Of a stretch of DNA of 64,000 bases, positions 1-11,368 are shown in pieces (position 1 is the stretch's first letter; the number at the start of each line of letters is the position of its first letter). The DNA lies in NCBI GenBank assembly GCA_037954665.1, contig JBBMOL010000058.1, forward strand, positions 4,169,323-4,233,322. The letters run 5' to 3'. The translations under genes were made by a program, and so were the position numbers. Under the pieces are notes generated by a model. That model searched no databases. It was not told the origin of the DNA and saw nothing but the letters and a program-made list of their open reading frames with translations. The stretch comes from Laguncularia racemosa. Taxonomy: Eukaryota > Streptophyta > Magnoliopsida > Myrtales > Combretaceae.

Positions 1-385
1 TTCTCGATTAATCTAAACACCAAACTATATGAAAACCATGATGCCCTTTTAATAAAGGTGATGGGAAGGGATTCGGGGGGTGAAGAGACACAGGGAGACA
101 GGGAGAGAGAGAGAGAGATTCGGAGGATTGTGGAAAGAAGATATGAGAGACAACACAATGGGAATGTGGGATGTGCGTAAAGGGTAATGCAGTCATCATA
201 ATATATAATGGTCGTGGTGGGACATGAAAACGAGGAAGGGTCCAAATTTGCATGAAAAGTTTTGGTATCATGGCCATTACTGGGTACTGTGCACCTTGGA
301 GAGTGGGTCATGTGGGGTACGTACTTTTCAGCATGGTAGAAACTTAGCTCTAGAAATTACGACATCCTTGGACGGAAAAAAATAA
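1..385. other. Left flank without a recognised gene
   Basis: I recognise no gene here. There is a short (GA)n microsatellite at about 103-118. The minus-strand reading frame over 8-277 is proline- and serine-rich because it reads through the GA/CT tract, and it matches no family I know. This stretch is not repeated before the second duplication unit, so the left edge of the duplication lies at about 386. Confidence 0.5.
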
Positions 386-1405
386 AATAAATAATAAAAA
401 AAGAAGTTTAGTTTGTTTTCGTACCTCAGAAGGCATGAATAAATGAAAACGTTGAAAAACCTGTGAAAAATGGTATACTTTCCTCGTCGGAAGCCGGCAT
501 TAATTTTAGGACAAATTTTCTCACTTACTTGAAAATGTTAATGTGTAGGAAATTTATGTCTTATGAAACTTGAACATGACAAAACCAGGTGTTTCGCATT
601 AAAAAGAAAACATTTAAAATTTAAAGTGGATGATACGCCGAAGTGCAATTGATTTCTTTTAGCATCAAAGTTGAATATCTTATACTTGTATATATAAATT
701 AATTGCATATGGTTCCTTTCTTTTACTAACATAAACCTCATAATGAGTTCGTCCACTTAAAGCAATTAGGAAAACATATAAATAAATATTCATAAAACTA
801 CTTGAATATATAAAACAAAAATATGATAGTTATATATAAGGCCATATTAGCGGGATAAGGCAAAGATTCCGACTCCTTGGATATTATAGAGGGTAAATAT
901 ATTTATTATTTTATTTTTATTCATTTTTATAATTAACTATTTAGAGTTTTAAAATATCAATTTACTATTTAAACTTTACCTATTTTTATAATTAAAAACT
1001 TGAACTTTTTTCTTTCTTACAATCAACTAATTTAACTTTACTTATTTTTACAATTAACTATCCGAACCAAGTATTATAAAAAAACCTCATAAAGTATATT
1101 GATAGTAAATTGATACTTTTAAATTTCATGTAATTAATTGCATAAATAGACAAAATTTAGATACCAAAAATAAAATTAACAATGAAAGATTTAAAGCATC
1201 TAAGGCATGAAAAGATACTCATGTGCAACAATATTATAATAGATGAATATGCACACCCTACATGTATCTAAAACAAATGAGATCATATATACTACAAGTT
1301 AGTAATAGAAACTACTTAAGCCTTAGAAATTTTTTATGAGTTTAACACCCCATTTTGCAAGAATTTAGTCCACTCATCTAAAGTAGACAACATGAAAAAA
1401 GTAAA

Positions 1406-1429
1406 ATATATATATATATATATATATAT
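1406..1429. repeat. (AT)n microsatellite
   Basis: This is a dinucleotide AT run next to the left end of the MITE. The equivalent run in unit B is at about 12382-12405. Confidence 0.9.
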
Positions 1430-1445
1430 TAAACAAAAGAAAGTT

Positions 1446-1875
1446 GGGAAAAATATACTAGAAGGAATTTAGTTTTCTCAATTTTTTTTTTTTGTTTTAA
1501 GATCTATGTTTTTATCTTTTTCATTTTCAGATCCAACTGATAAAAAATGAGTCAAAATAGGATCTTGTTACTTTTTATTATAATTGTCACTAAAAACCAA
1601 GCCCTAAAATGAAAAAAAACATAACAATATAAAACCTAAAATGGAAAATGATAAAAAAAAATACAAGTCCTAAAATGAAAAACTGAGTTCATTCTATTGT
1701 CTTTTAATATTTTCATTTTAGTACTTTAACAGTTTTGTAATAGAAAGAAATGTAGACCCTAATTTGACACATGTTTTTAAACTTAGGTCTTAAAATGAAA
1801 ATCTTAAAAACATTAAGTCATAAAACAAAAACAAAAAATAGAAAAAACTTAGGTCCTCCTAGTATATTTTTGCCG
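1446..1875. mobile_element. Mutator-type MITE, unit A copy
   Basis: The ends form an imperfect terminal inverted repeat of about 32 bp. The left end begins GGGAAAAATATACTAGAAGG, and the right end read in reverse gives CGGCAAAAATATACTAGGAG. The element is 430 bp and has no reading frame. It is flanked by AAGAAAGTT (1437-1445) and AAGAAAATT (1876-1884), a 9-bp target duplication with one mismatch. Nine-base duplications are typical of Mutator-like elements. The interior repeats the phrase CCTAAAATGAAAA on both sides of its centre. Confidence 0.8.
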
Positions 1876-1884
1876 AAGAAAATT

Positions 1885-2929
1885 TACGGGTTTGCTATAA
1901 TTAATCTTCAATTGTTTGTGAGATAAGAATCATTCATTTAATTTAAGGTGCAGTCAAAAAAACTTATTAGTAAAAAGTTAATTTTAAGATGTGTAACACT
2001 AAAACCGATTTGTCACATTTTAATATTATAAATATATATGATTTTTTTTAAATGTACGTTAATGTATTATCTATGATCATACTAGTTTCTGGATGATCTA
2101 CACGAGTTGTGCATCCATAGCCACCGAGATTCATTATGCACCGCATTAAAGAAAAAAAATAAAAGAACTTGATAACGTGTTTTTAACTAACCTCTAAAAG
2201 CATTTAGAACTTGAGATGTAACTTGAGAGTCCTAAACTTTAGTCTTGCCTATACTGTGGTAAGCGGTACCTTGCCTATAGGTAATAGAGAATTTGTAATT
2301 TAAATATTATGATTTTTGAAAATGAATAAGTATTTTTAAATTGTAACTATAAAAATAAAATAAAATTGATGAGTTCTATAATACTTTGATTACTTAAAAA
2401 TATTTCCTCCGCGTTCCTGCGTAACTTTAGTGCAAATACCCAAATAATAAAGCAATATATGGGGCAAAAGTGTCAATGGCAAAGTAATAATAGCGATGCT
2501 GCTGTGTTGTCTTATGAGCCATCATTTTCGGTGTTTTTTTCTTCTTCTTTTTTCCATTGGTCCATCAATGCTTCATATTCAATACCCTCCTTCGCATTTT
2601 AAGATTTTCGACGATTTTATTGAGATTAAAGAGGCTAGTAAAGTTCTCAAGCTTCCAACTTCAAAAACAACGTTTAGTAACAAAATTAATGAATAAACCG
2701 TGACTCCTTTATAGATTACCAATAGACTAGCTATTTATGTATGAAATGGACAAATATGTAAGGAATGCAAATTAGCATCATAGACCTTGTACTAAGAGCT
2801 AACCTAAGAAAATATTGCGGTCATCAAGGACTCTATGGATGATTGCTACTAGAAAATAATGCTAGAAATGATAAACAGGGAAAAAATCAACCTTGAGACA
2901 AAACTGTTGAAATTCTAGTAGTTATAGAA
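1885..2929. other. AT-rich spacer, no gene recognised
   Basis: This is AT-rich DNA within unit A, repeated at about 12861-13905. A 66-codon frame at 2496-2696 (copy at 13473-13673) has a hydrophobic start, but I know no family for it. It is identical in both copies only because the surrounding DNA is identical too. Confidence 0.5.
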
Positions 2930-4690
2930 AGGTAGAATAAGTGGTTCAAACTATATTTAGAGAGGCAACCACCACCAACACCAACCCCACCACTACCAAT
3001 GGTTGTAAAAGAAACACCATCGCCACCATCACTAGTAGCGGTGCTAGTTGAGGTGGTCCAAGTTACGCCACCAAAAACTTGGTGCTAAAGAAACATGTTG
3101 CTAGAATTTATTTGGTGTAATAGGTATTTTGATGGCAACACAAGATGCCTTGATGAAGTTGAAGATTGGATATCCTAGATTAAGAGGTTATTTGAGGCCT
3201 TTGAGGTACCACTAAATTAGAGGGTGAATTATGACACTTATTTGCTAAGATTGAGGGCAAAAACATGGTGGAATTGTAAGAGCAAGACTATGCAACCTTC
3301 AATTAATTGAAATGCTTTTAAGTGTGAATTTTTTTAGCACTATTTTCCATAAATCTTGCATGCCAAATATGGTGAGGATTTATTGACTATTCAGAGAGTG
3401 GGTCGAGGCATAGACTGGTATGAAGTTGAATCTAACCAATTGTTGCAATTTGCTCCTCTAGAACACTAGTAGAGTAATCAATTGAAAATGTAAGTATTTG
3501 CTAAAAGGTAAGATCCCGAGATGAGGAGGAAGTCAACTAAGTTTGAGGTTCATACTTTCAGTGAAATGGTAAAGAAGGTTAGACTTCTAGAAAATGCCAA
3601 GAAATAAGAAGCGAAGACGTTAAGAAGCAAGGTAAATATTTTTAGAAACATGCCACACGATGGATTAGGATATAGTGGGAACAGCAAGAAATTTTCACAC
3701 CCCCACAATTACTTTCAGATAGGGATGAGTCTAGAGAATATCCAACCCATTCTATGCTGAAAATGTAAAGGTAAGCATTACCAAAGGGAGTGCCCGCTAC
3801 TGAGAAATAATTGTTACTATTGTAGGGAGGTATCACATTACGTCACAAAATGCCATAGGAAGAGTACAACCACATGTTTCTATTGCAAGCAAGTTGGACA
3901 CTTTTCAATTAATTGCCCACAGCCACAACAAGTAGTTGCACCAGTAACTAAACCCTTGCAAATTGTGGAGAGATTCGTAGCCAACAAAATGGGGATGGCT
4001 AAGGCAAAAATGGTAATTGTGTTAACTCTACCGCTAGCACTACCTGAGTGCACAATCTTCAAGGAGCTTTAGATGGCAAGTTTCATGAGGAAGAGGAGTT
4101 CACTGCTTTTGATGCTAATGGCACAACTGATACTGAGTTGGTTGTAGGTAAGTACTTAAACTTGACTCTTACTTTTTCATCTCCGTAAAGAGCTAAACAT
4201 TAAAAGACAAGCTAACCAATTGTAAAAGTCTTACTAACGAAATTCGATACCCAAGTAAATATGAAAATATAATATGCACCAGAACTTAAGTCATATCCTT
4301 TGGATTCATGAAACATTATGATCTCCAATCAACCTATATTCGCTCTATTTGACACAAGAGCAACTCACTCCTTTATCACTCCTAAAGTAACTAAACAAGT
4401 GGGACTATCTATAACCACAATAGACTTAAGCTTTGGTATGAAGACACCTACGGGGAGAGTCATAGTCACTAAGGAAATGATCAAGAAATGCCTAATGGAA
4501 ATCCAGAAACATAAAGATAAACACGGATCTTATTATGTTAGACATGAGTAAGTATGATGCCATATTAGGAATGAATTAGATGTTAGCTACTAAGGCTATA
4601 GTGGATTGCTAAGAAAAGAAAGTGGCATTTGAAGATTCTGATGGGTTGAAGGTAGAATTCACAAGAGAGTCTACTTTTCTTCTCTAAAAG
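2930..4690 (+). pseudogene. Ty3/gypsy gag-protease relic, unit A
   Basis: Conceptual translation gives a decayed Gag: a Pro/Thr-rich start, then FDGNTRCLDEVEDWIS, then TYLLRLRAKTWWNCKS, which is the typical plant Ty3/gypsy Gag core. Three zinc-knuckle motifs follow at about 3755-3930. The first has lost a residue to a TGA stop. The other two are intact (C-YY-C-REVS-H-YVTK-C and C-FY-C-KQVG-H-FSIN-C). A retropepsin remnant lies at 4318-4551, where the active-site Asp-Thr-Gly reads DTRA. After it comes KYDAILGMN, the usual post-protease motif. There are many stops, and no RT or LTRs are recognisable. The relic cannot encode a working protein. It may descend from a gag-protease-only element. Confidence 0.8.
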
Positions 4691-5497
4691 TCCCACAAAG
4701 CACTCTCCAAAAAAGAGAGCTAAACCACCACCACCAAACCGATTCCATCTAACCATCTTCCACACCACCACTCCCAAAGGAAAACACTACTCAACAAGCA
4801 CCATATTTCGTCTAAACCCAACAACCTTTCATGCGACTTAGGAGGACATTTAAGAAGCCTAAAAATCAAAAGAAATCATGTAATAGCATCAAGCTTTAGG
4901 AGAGCAAGGAAGTGGAGTAGGCATGCACACTAAGGAAGCCAACAAGAGTAGGCATCAACTATAACTTATTTCTTCTTTTTCTTATCATGTGACCATGTAT
5001 TAATAGAATAGAGTAGCTAAGAAACTCTAATTGTGTGACTTTAGCCATGTATTTTAGTGGTATTAAACAAAGAATTCGAAAAATGATGTAAACTTGAGCT
5101 AGAATAGGGGACAACGTAGTGTAACTCTCTTGTAAGCAAGCTTAATGTGAAAGTTGTAATGTAAGTGGAAAGAATGAAACTTTGAAGTTAGTTCTTATTC
5201 TGGTTGCCACCTTCAAAGAGAATAGGGAGCAATTATTTTTAACCTATTAGGAGAATCTTAACATTTAATAGCTTTATGTATGATTAACACATATTAGAGA
5301 TGATTGAAGATGGAAAAATGGATGATTTAGTTTTCTATAAGGAGACCGATGCCAAGAGAGATTTCCACTCATGATTTCTAGCATTTTCATAATATAAGTT
5401 AGTAAAATATCATTAGGAAAAGTTAGAAATCAAGCCCGTTTGATTAACGACAAAGAACAAGACTTATGGGTGAGGAATAAGTGAAACTAAAAGCCTA
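4691..5497. other. Non-coding 3' flank of the relic
   Basis: This stretch is non-coding and follows the gag-protease relic. It is repeated in unit B at 15667-16505. Unit B holds a short extra direct repeat (ACTTTGAAGTTAGTTCTTATT, twice at about 16151-16208) that is single in unit A. I see no gene. Confidence 0.45.
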
Positions 5498-6462
5498 TTA
5501 ATCAATCTTGAATCTTTGATAAAAAAATCAAAGGTGTATAGAAAAAAATGACCTATACATGCTGAAATAAAGCCCAAACAGGTTCATAAGTTAATTAGAA
5601 TTGATTTTCCCTCAAACCTTAGGCTTAATTAGAAAAAGGACCACAAAATAAGCCTAACCATAGCCCATCTGAAACTGATCAAAACTAAACCTAAATTTTT
5701 TAAATCCAAATGACCAAAAACACTTAAAAAATGGAAGGTACATGCGAAAATCTTTGAAACGACTATAAATACGTGAAAAACAAACTTACAACAAAAATGT
5801 TATGACTGAAACACCAAAATGACTTAGACTAATGAAACCAATAGATTTACTTCAAACACTTAAATTTGTTATCTTACTTGAACTTACAGAATTACTATTT
5901 TTCCTATAAGGTGATATCAATTTCGAGACCGAGCACCCTTAAATTATTACGACCAGTAGCAACATAGTTCGTTAATCAATCTTGAATCTCTGATTAAAAA
6001 ATCAGAGGTGTACCCAGAAAAAAAAAAAAAAAAAAAAAAGACCCATACATGCCCAAGCAAATCCTAAACATGCCCATAGGTTAATTAGAACCGATTTTCC
6101 CTTAGACCCTAGGCTTAATTAGAAAATGGACCTCAAAATGAGACCAAACATAGCCCATCCAAAACTGATCAAAACAAAACCTAAATTTTCAAAATCCAAA
6201 TGACCAAAATGACTTTAAAAAATGGAAAGTACATGCAAAAATCTTCAAAATGACTATAAATACGTGAAAAGTGGACTTAAGATGAAAACATTGTGGTTGA
6301 AACACTAAAATGATTTAAACTAATAAAATTGGCGAATTTACTTTAAACACTCAAACTTGTTATCTTACATGAACTTATTGAATTATTATTTATCCTATCA
6401 AGTGATATCAATTTCAAGACCGAGTTACCCTTGAATTATTATGACCAATAGCGACGTAGTTG
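5498..6462 (+). repeat. Tandem dimer of about 480 bp, unit A
   Basis: Two head-to-tail copies, 5498-5971 and 5972-6462, both begin TTAATCAATCTTGAATC. Both end in the block ATTATTA(C/T)GACCA(G/A)TAGC(A/G)AC(A/G)TAGTT. They differ by roughly 10-15 percent. The second has a longer A tract (about 20 A at 6019-6039). No ORF is present, and the family is not recognised. Confidence 0.8.
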
Positions 6463-7387
6463 GGTAAGTGGTCCTATGATTGTAATATTTGTTTGTGCTT
6501 ATACTTTAGTGCACTGATATATGTATATAATTGATGCCTATGACACTAGATATATGTGTAGGGTTAGGAAATCTGCTTGTGTTTGATTAAAGTGGTTGTT
6601 GCTAAATTACTATAAATCCTAGTTAACTAATTGACTATTGGATTCACCCTACATTTAGACTAAGTATGATGCAAGTGTCTATGATGATTTTGTTGGTCAC
6701 TAAATAAATGAATCTAACTAGATCCAACTTTAATCAAAATGAATCATGCATTGCATATTTTATCATGTAAAAAGATCTTCAACATCACACGATAGTATGG
6801 AGAAGCCGCATAAAGGTTTACTTCATGTGCAACCACATCTCAACCTTTAGGAACTGCTTGGAACTAGGAAATGCCACCCTTTGATTAAAATTGAGTTTAG
6901 GGATTCATCGCTTAGGGGTGGATGAGATTAACTGCACCATTAACATCCACACCCTGCATGAGCATATATATATATATAAGTTTATTTTAATATAGCACAA
7001 ATGAATAGAATTTTATGTCCATCTTAAAAGAAATAGCCTAGGGTAATAGAAACTTAAAGTCAACATGTAATTCATGATTCCCAACCCAACTAACAAAGGG
7101 TGATAAATCTATATTGTATGCAATTTTTGAATAACTATATATATTGTTGTATTCATATACGTGATCATGCATTCATATGTTTGTTTAAATAACTTGTGTG
7201 TAATTACTCCTCGTTGTAGTACAAAGGTTTTCTCATGAAGCTGGTTATAACTTACACCCTACAATGTTTCATTGTTGCAAGAGCCTATCTAGCTTGAGCC
7301 TGATTGACACATACTAGAGGTTAGTATAGAGCCCACTAAGATATGTGAAGGATGAGGAATGAGTGGAGTGATCAACATTATACATAC

Positions 7388-7421
<34 letters not shown>

Positions 7422-8003
7422 GGGCTTTAAAATTATGTTCTAGTAGTACTTATGTTATAGTAAAGATATGATTGCTTCAGTAATTATTATCCATTAGATA
7501 ATAGGAGTATCTCATGGATATTGATGGGACCCTAGTCCCTTATTATTATGATGTTTAGTATGTTAGATTTTCATTATTTTGTCTCTATATTATTTGAAAA
7601 TGCTAAATCCTATTTGGGTAAGTGAATGTGCATACACCTTATATACCGTATGGCAAATCTCTTAATTACAAGGGACTTTTTCTTAGGTTTTCCATACAAT
7701 GCACAATGGGCTATTACATCTAAGGTACCCTTTGAGGCATGACATGAAGCTCATCCCTTTATCTTTATTAAGGTCCATTCCCTTAGCTACCATTTTATCT
7801 CCTTAACTAATCCTCCACCCACACATGCCACATATGTACTTTCTTTACTTCACAATCCTACTTAAATTCCTTGAGTAAAACCAAAGGCAATTAAAAAATC
7901 TAAAAAATATCTAAACAATATCCTTTTAACTCCACATAATATGCATAATCTAAATAAAATTAAAACTCAACTCCTATTATTTTCTTTTGGCAATCATAAC
8001 CCT
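6463..8003. other. Non-coding DNA with microsatellites, unit A
   Basis: I recognise no gene. The stretch holds (AT)n at about 6967-6978 and a compound (TACA)n(TA)n at 7381-7421. The portion 6770-7740 has a much older relative at 27965-28870. Unit B repeats this stretch at 17468-19023. Confidence 0.55.
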
Positions 8004-8843
8004 TGATGGGAATCAAACCTCCAAATCCAACAATGGGGAAATCAAAATGAACAAATGAGCCTAGATATCCACATGTTATTATATTTATCTAATAAATATT
8101 TGTCTTTATATTGTAGTTGATAAATTTATCGGTTTTATAGGACGACGGTAAAATTCGCTAAGGATCAATTGTGGGTCACTCATGGACTTACATCAATAAA
8201 AAATAATCGATCTAACAATTGTTTCTTGGAAATGAAGAAGCTAGCCACTTATGATAGGTTTACTTGTAATTTTCTTTTGGTGCTAAAACCGATCACATTG
8301 TTGTTTTTCAGTTGTAATTTTTCTTTGTTAAATTTGCCCTATTTAGAGCAGGTACAAATACTTGCAATGTAGGGTTAGAAGGGACTTTTTTTTAGATATA
8401 CATTTTGGCTACCATTTTCACGTGAAAAGAGAGGCTTTTCTCTATTTCATAAGACTCTTATCAACTTCTTCTAGGGTTGTGGCGAGTGGGACTTGAATTT
8501 GTTGTGAGTAATAGCAACAAATTACAAGTTGATTCTAATTCCAATTGGTGCGTAATATCTAGTAAGGAACCAGTTATTCTTATTTTGTTCTTGTTTCACC
8601 CAATTAAAGTCCATTTTTCAATCTAGGGTTCACACCATTTAGTTGGAAATCAGAATCAATTGTTCTTGTTTCTTTGATTGGTATTAGAATTCCAATTGAG
8701 AACATCATAATTTGGTAGTAAAGTAAATTGATTCGTGCAATTAAGGTTCAAGTGGAAATTGGAATCACGCCGTTTTGTGAACTTTGTTTAGTTGATTCTT
8801 CAATTGGCTTTGTGTACTTGTAATTGGATCCTTTAGCACATCA
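8004..8843 (+). repeat. LTR 1 of the TGATG...CATCA family
   Basis: This 840-bp LTR has the short terminal inverted repeat TGATG/CATCA. It is similar along its whole length to 19024-19863, 21604-22442 and 25099-25937. A reading frame of about 65 codons at 8169-8372 lies inside it and is not thought to be a gene. Confidence 0.9.
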
Positions 8844-8851
8844 TAATTTTT

Positions 8852-8863
8852 TGGTATCAAAGC
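8852..8863 (+). other. Primer-binding site
   Basis: TGGTATCAAAGC lies 8 bases after the LTR. It resembles TGGTATCAGAGC, complementary to the 3' end of plant initiator-Met tRNA, which primes minus-strand DNA synthesis in many plant LTR elements. Confidence 0.75.
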
Positions 8864-8979
8864 AAGGGTTTTGAGAAGGAATTGTGTGATTTTCAATTTG
8901 CGAATTATAGTTCTTGATCTTCCATTTCTTAATTGAAGTTATTTAAAGTGGAATTGAAGTAATTATAAGTGATTATATT

Positions 8980-10062
8980 ATGATATACCTTTATTATGCT
9001 CTTAGGGAGGAAAGAGATGATAATTTTAAGACCGACCCTTACCCAAACAGCGAGTTTAGACCACCTCAGGGATTAAAGTATGTGAAATTACAGATGCCCT
9101 CATTCGATGGCAAGGGTTCTACAAATGATTATTTGGATTAGGAGGACAAAGTTGAGGGTCTATTCGAGTGTTATGAGATTAATGATAACACTCGGGTCTC
9201 GGGTTCATCTTGCAGCTATGGAATTCATAGGTTATGCCGCCTTATGGTGGAAAAATCTTGTGGTTAGCAGAAGAAGGGATAGTGAGGCTGATATACATAC
9301 CTAGCAGGACATGAAATGGTTATTGAGGAAAATTTTTATACCTAAGCATTATAGGCAAGAACTGTTTATGCATCTCCAAACACTGAGGCAAGGAGGCAAA
9401 ATGGTTGATGATTATGTACAAGAGTTTAAGACACTGATGATCAAATGTGGATCAGTCGAGCCTCTTGAGAAAACCCTAACACGATTTATATCTGGCTTAA
9501 AGTATGAGATTGCTTGCATTGTAGAGTTAAAGAGGTATAATACACTTGATGAGGCTATCCAGTTAACCTTGAAAGTGAAGAAGCAAAAGCAATCCAACCC
9601 TTTTTGAGCAGCTAGTAACAGGTATGGAACTTCTACCAAACCTCTTAGGTCAAATGGTTAAATGGGAAGACAAAAAGTAATAGGGGAACATGCTAAGGCT
9701 CTGGACAAGAATATCTCTAACATTGATAGGGAGAGGGATACTTTTGGGAAAGGAAAAGAGGTTGTTGGGGCTGATTTCAAGCAGACAGTGCCAATGTCAA
9801 CCAATGGGAAAATGCATCAAATTAAATGTTTCAAATGCATGGGTTTTGGACATATGGCTGCGCAGTGTCCCAATAAAAGGGTGATGACTATTATAGAGGG
9901 AAAAAATGAAGATGATCAAGAAGAAGTTGTCGAGCCTATAGATTTGTCCATAGCTCTATAGGAATATTATGATGATCATGATGCTGAGATACATGAGGAC
10001 AAGGGGGATGATAAATACTTGCCTATTAATGTGTTACACAGGGTCATGACGATATCTCCAGA
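8980..10062 (+). pseudogene. Gag pseudogene, truncated, unit A
   Basis: The frame shows EERDDNF, YVKLQMPSFDGKGSTNDYLD, then ALWWKNLVVSRRR, the Ty3/gypsy Gag core. A zinc knuckle C-FK-C-MGFG-H-MAAQ-C lies at about 9829-9870. A 7-base tandem duplication at 9191-9204 (CTCGGGT) shifts the frame. Stops occur, for example where the other copies read DWED. The sequence ends at the deletion breakpoint before the protease domain. The start is also damaged: the first part of Gag lies in the 925 bp missing from this copy. Confidence 0.85.
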
Positions 10063-11248
10063 TCTTGGTCTATGATGTTTAAAAAGTGTAATTTAGTTCG
10101 ATTTATGAGATTTTATAAGAGTTAGCATAAGATGGTTGAGTCACATAGCCTTACCATAGATATAAATTGAAGATGGAGTGGTGATCTATTTAATTTTAAG
10201 TGTAAACTTAGCTTAAATAAGTTATTTATGTTTAAGTAAGAGTGATAAATTTTAAAGAGAATTTTGTGTATGGTTTTGTGGGAAATCTAAGAAAAACATT
10301 GTGATGATTGATAAGTTAAAGCTTGATAGGATGTAAATTAGGATTGATATGAGTCATTAATCTAACTAAAAGCAAGATAAGTGAAGTTAATAAAAAATTG
10401 GTGTGAGATAGGTATGGAACCAATATGAACCATGACCCCCCTAGAACACTCTCTATAATTTGTGATTATCAATTAAGTAATCTAGTGATTGAGTGATTTA
10501 ATGGAATGGTCTATTAAATTTTGATATTACATAAAATCCTAACAATGATTATGAGTTCACTTAGGGAATAAGAACTTGATCACACATACTCATCTTTTCC
10601 CACAAAGATCATGAGCCTCCATAAGGCTTAACCAAAAAAAAAAAGATTAGTTAACTTAATTTAGTAATAATTGATAGTTTATTAAGGCCTAGAAATCAAT
10701 TAAGCAAGAAAAGTTGTGATAACCTAGCATTTAAACTCCAATTGAAACTTTTATGGGACTTATGGCAAAAGGTGGGCCACATTTTCCCAATCTAATCAAC
10801 CTATGTACAAGTATGATCTATTAGCTTTGTAACAACTACAAATATGCAAAAAACTAAATTAAAATGAAGAAATTATGATCAAAATACAAAATAGGGTCAT
10901 AACTGGGTCATTTAGTTGATTATTGAATGAACATATTAGCATTTCTTGCTTTTGTATATTTTTAATCCCTTGCATATCCTTTTCTATCATTGCTTAGGTA
11001 TGGTGACATTATACTTCACTACCCTAAGGTTCACTTTGACTAGTGAGATGTCAAGGCAAGTGAGTATTCTCTATGATTATTATATTGTTTGTGAACGCAG
11101 TTTAGTTGCCTTGTAACTATGAAACTTGAATATGGTATATGTGGGGTTTATTTAGGATATGCATGTGACTGTCATTGCTTGTTATGTCGTGCAAAATTAC
11201 CTTAAATTAATGGAACAAAATAATTGGATGCCATGACATTTTATATTG
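10061..11248. repeat. Right flank segment, unit A copy
   Basis: This is the non-coding right flank of unit A and matches 26673-27864 with a few percent differences. In unit A it is joined directly to the truncated gag sequence. No gene is recognised. Confidence 0.8.
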
Positions 11249-11368
11249 AAAATGAATAAGTATTTTTAAATTGTAAATAAAAAAATAAAATAAAATTGAT
11301 GAGTTCTATGATACTTTGATTACTTAAAAATATTTCCTCCGCGTTACTGCGTAACTTTGGTGCAAATA
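11246..11368 (+). repeat. Junction filler copied from 2316-2438
   Basis: Between the end of unit A and the start of unit B sits a fragment of about 120 bp resembling 2316-2438, with several substitutions. The left join shares TTG and the right join shares AAATA with the donor sequences, so both joins carry microhomology. Templated filler of this kind fits end-joining repair or template switching. The following 200 bases (11410-11640) match 430-660 only with many small deletions, unlike the near-perfect match after them. Confidence 0.75.

Larger units (their letters stand above)
8004..10062 (+). mobile_element. Truncated Ty3/gypsy element, unit A
   Basis: The element has its left LTR (8004-8843), a primer-binding site, and part of a Gag region. 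It stops abruptly at 10062, where the sequence joins the flank otherwise found at 26673. Before the LTR lies ACCCT (7999-8003), the same target sequence as in unit B. It is therefore the same insertion as 19024-25937, trimmed by a later deletion. The internal region also lacks 925 bp present in the second internal region of unit B (see 22594-23518). Confidence 0.88.
386..11248. repeat. Large duplication, unit A
   Basis: This is the first copy of a large direct duplication. The second copy is at 11364-27864. Matching landmarks keep an offset of about 10,976 bp (MITE 1446/12422, zinc knuckles 3755/14731, protease 4318/15294), which grows to 11,020 bp by the LTR (8004/19024). Unit A is shorter because a deletion at 10061-10063 removed the right part of the gypsy insertion and its right flank. 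In unit B this corresponds to about 21076-26672, or 5.6 kb. The breakpoint shares only the 3 bp GAT. From 386 to about 4080 the copies are almost identical. Beyond that, differences occur every few tens of bases. Confidence 0.9.

Noticed and set aside
8..277. 89-codon minus-strand frame at the left edge
   Set aside because: Low complexity from a GA/CT tract, with no domain or conserved partner.
2496..2696. 66-codon frame identical at 13473-13673
   Set aside because: Identity reflects the nearly identical duplication block, in which non-coding DNA is equally identical. No family match.
8169..8372. Small frame of 62-67 codons repeated in LTRs 1, 2 and 4
   Set aside because: It lies inside the LTR, is frameshifted in LTR 3 and has no known domain. 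Shared descent of the LTRs explains its recurrence.
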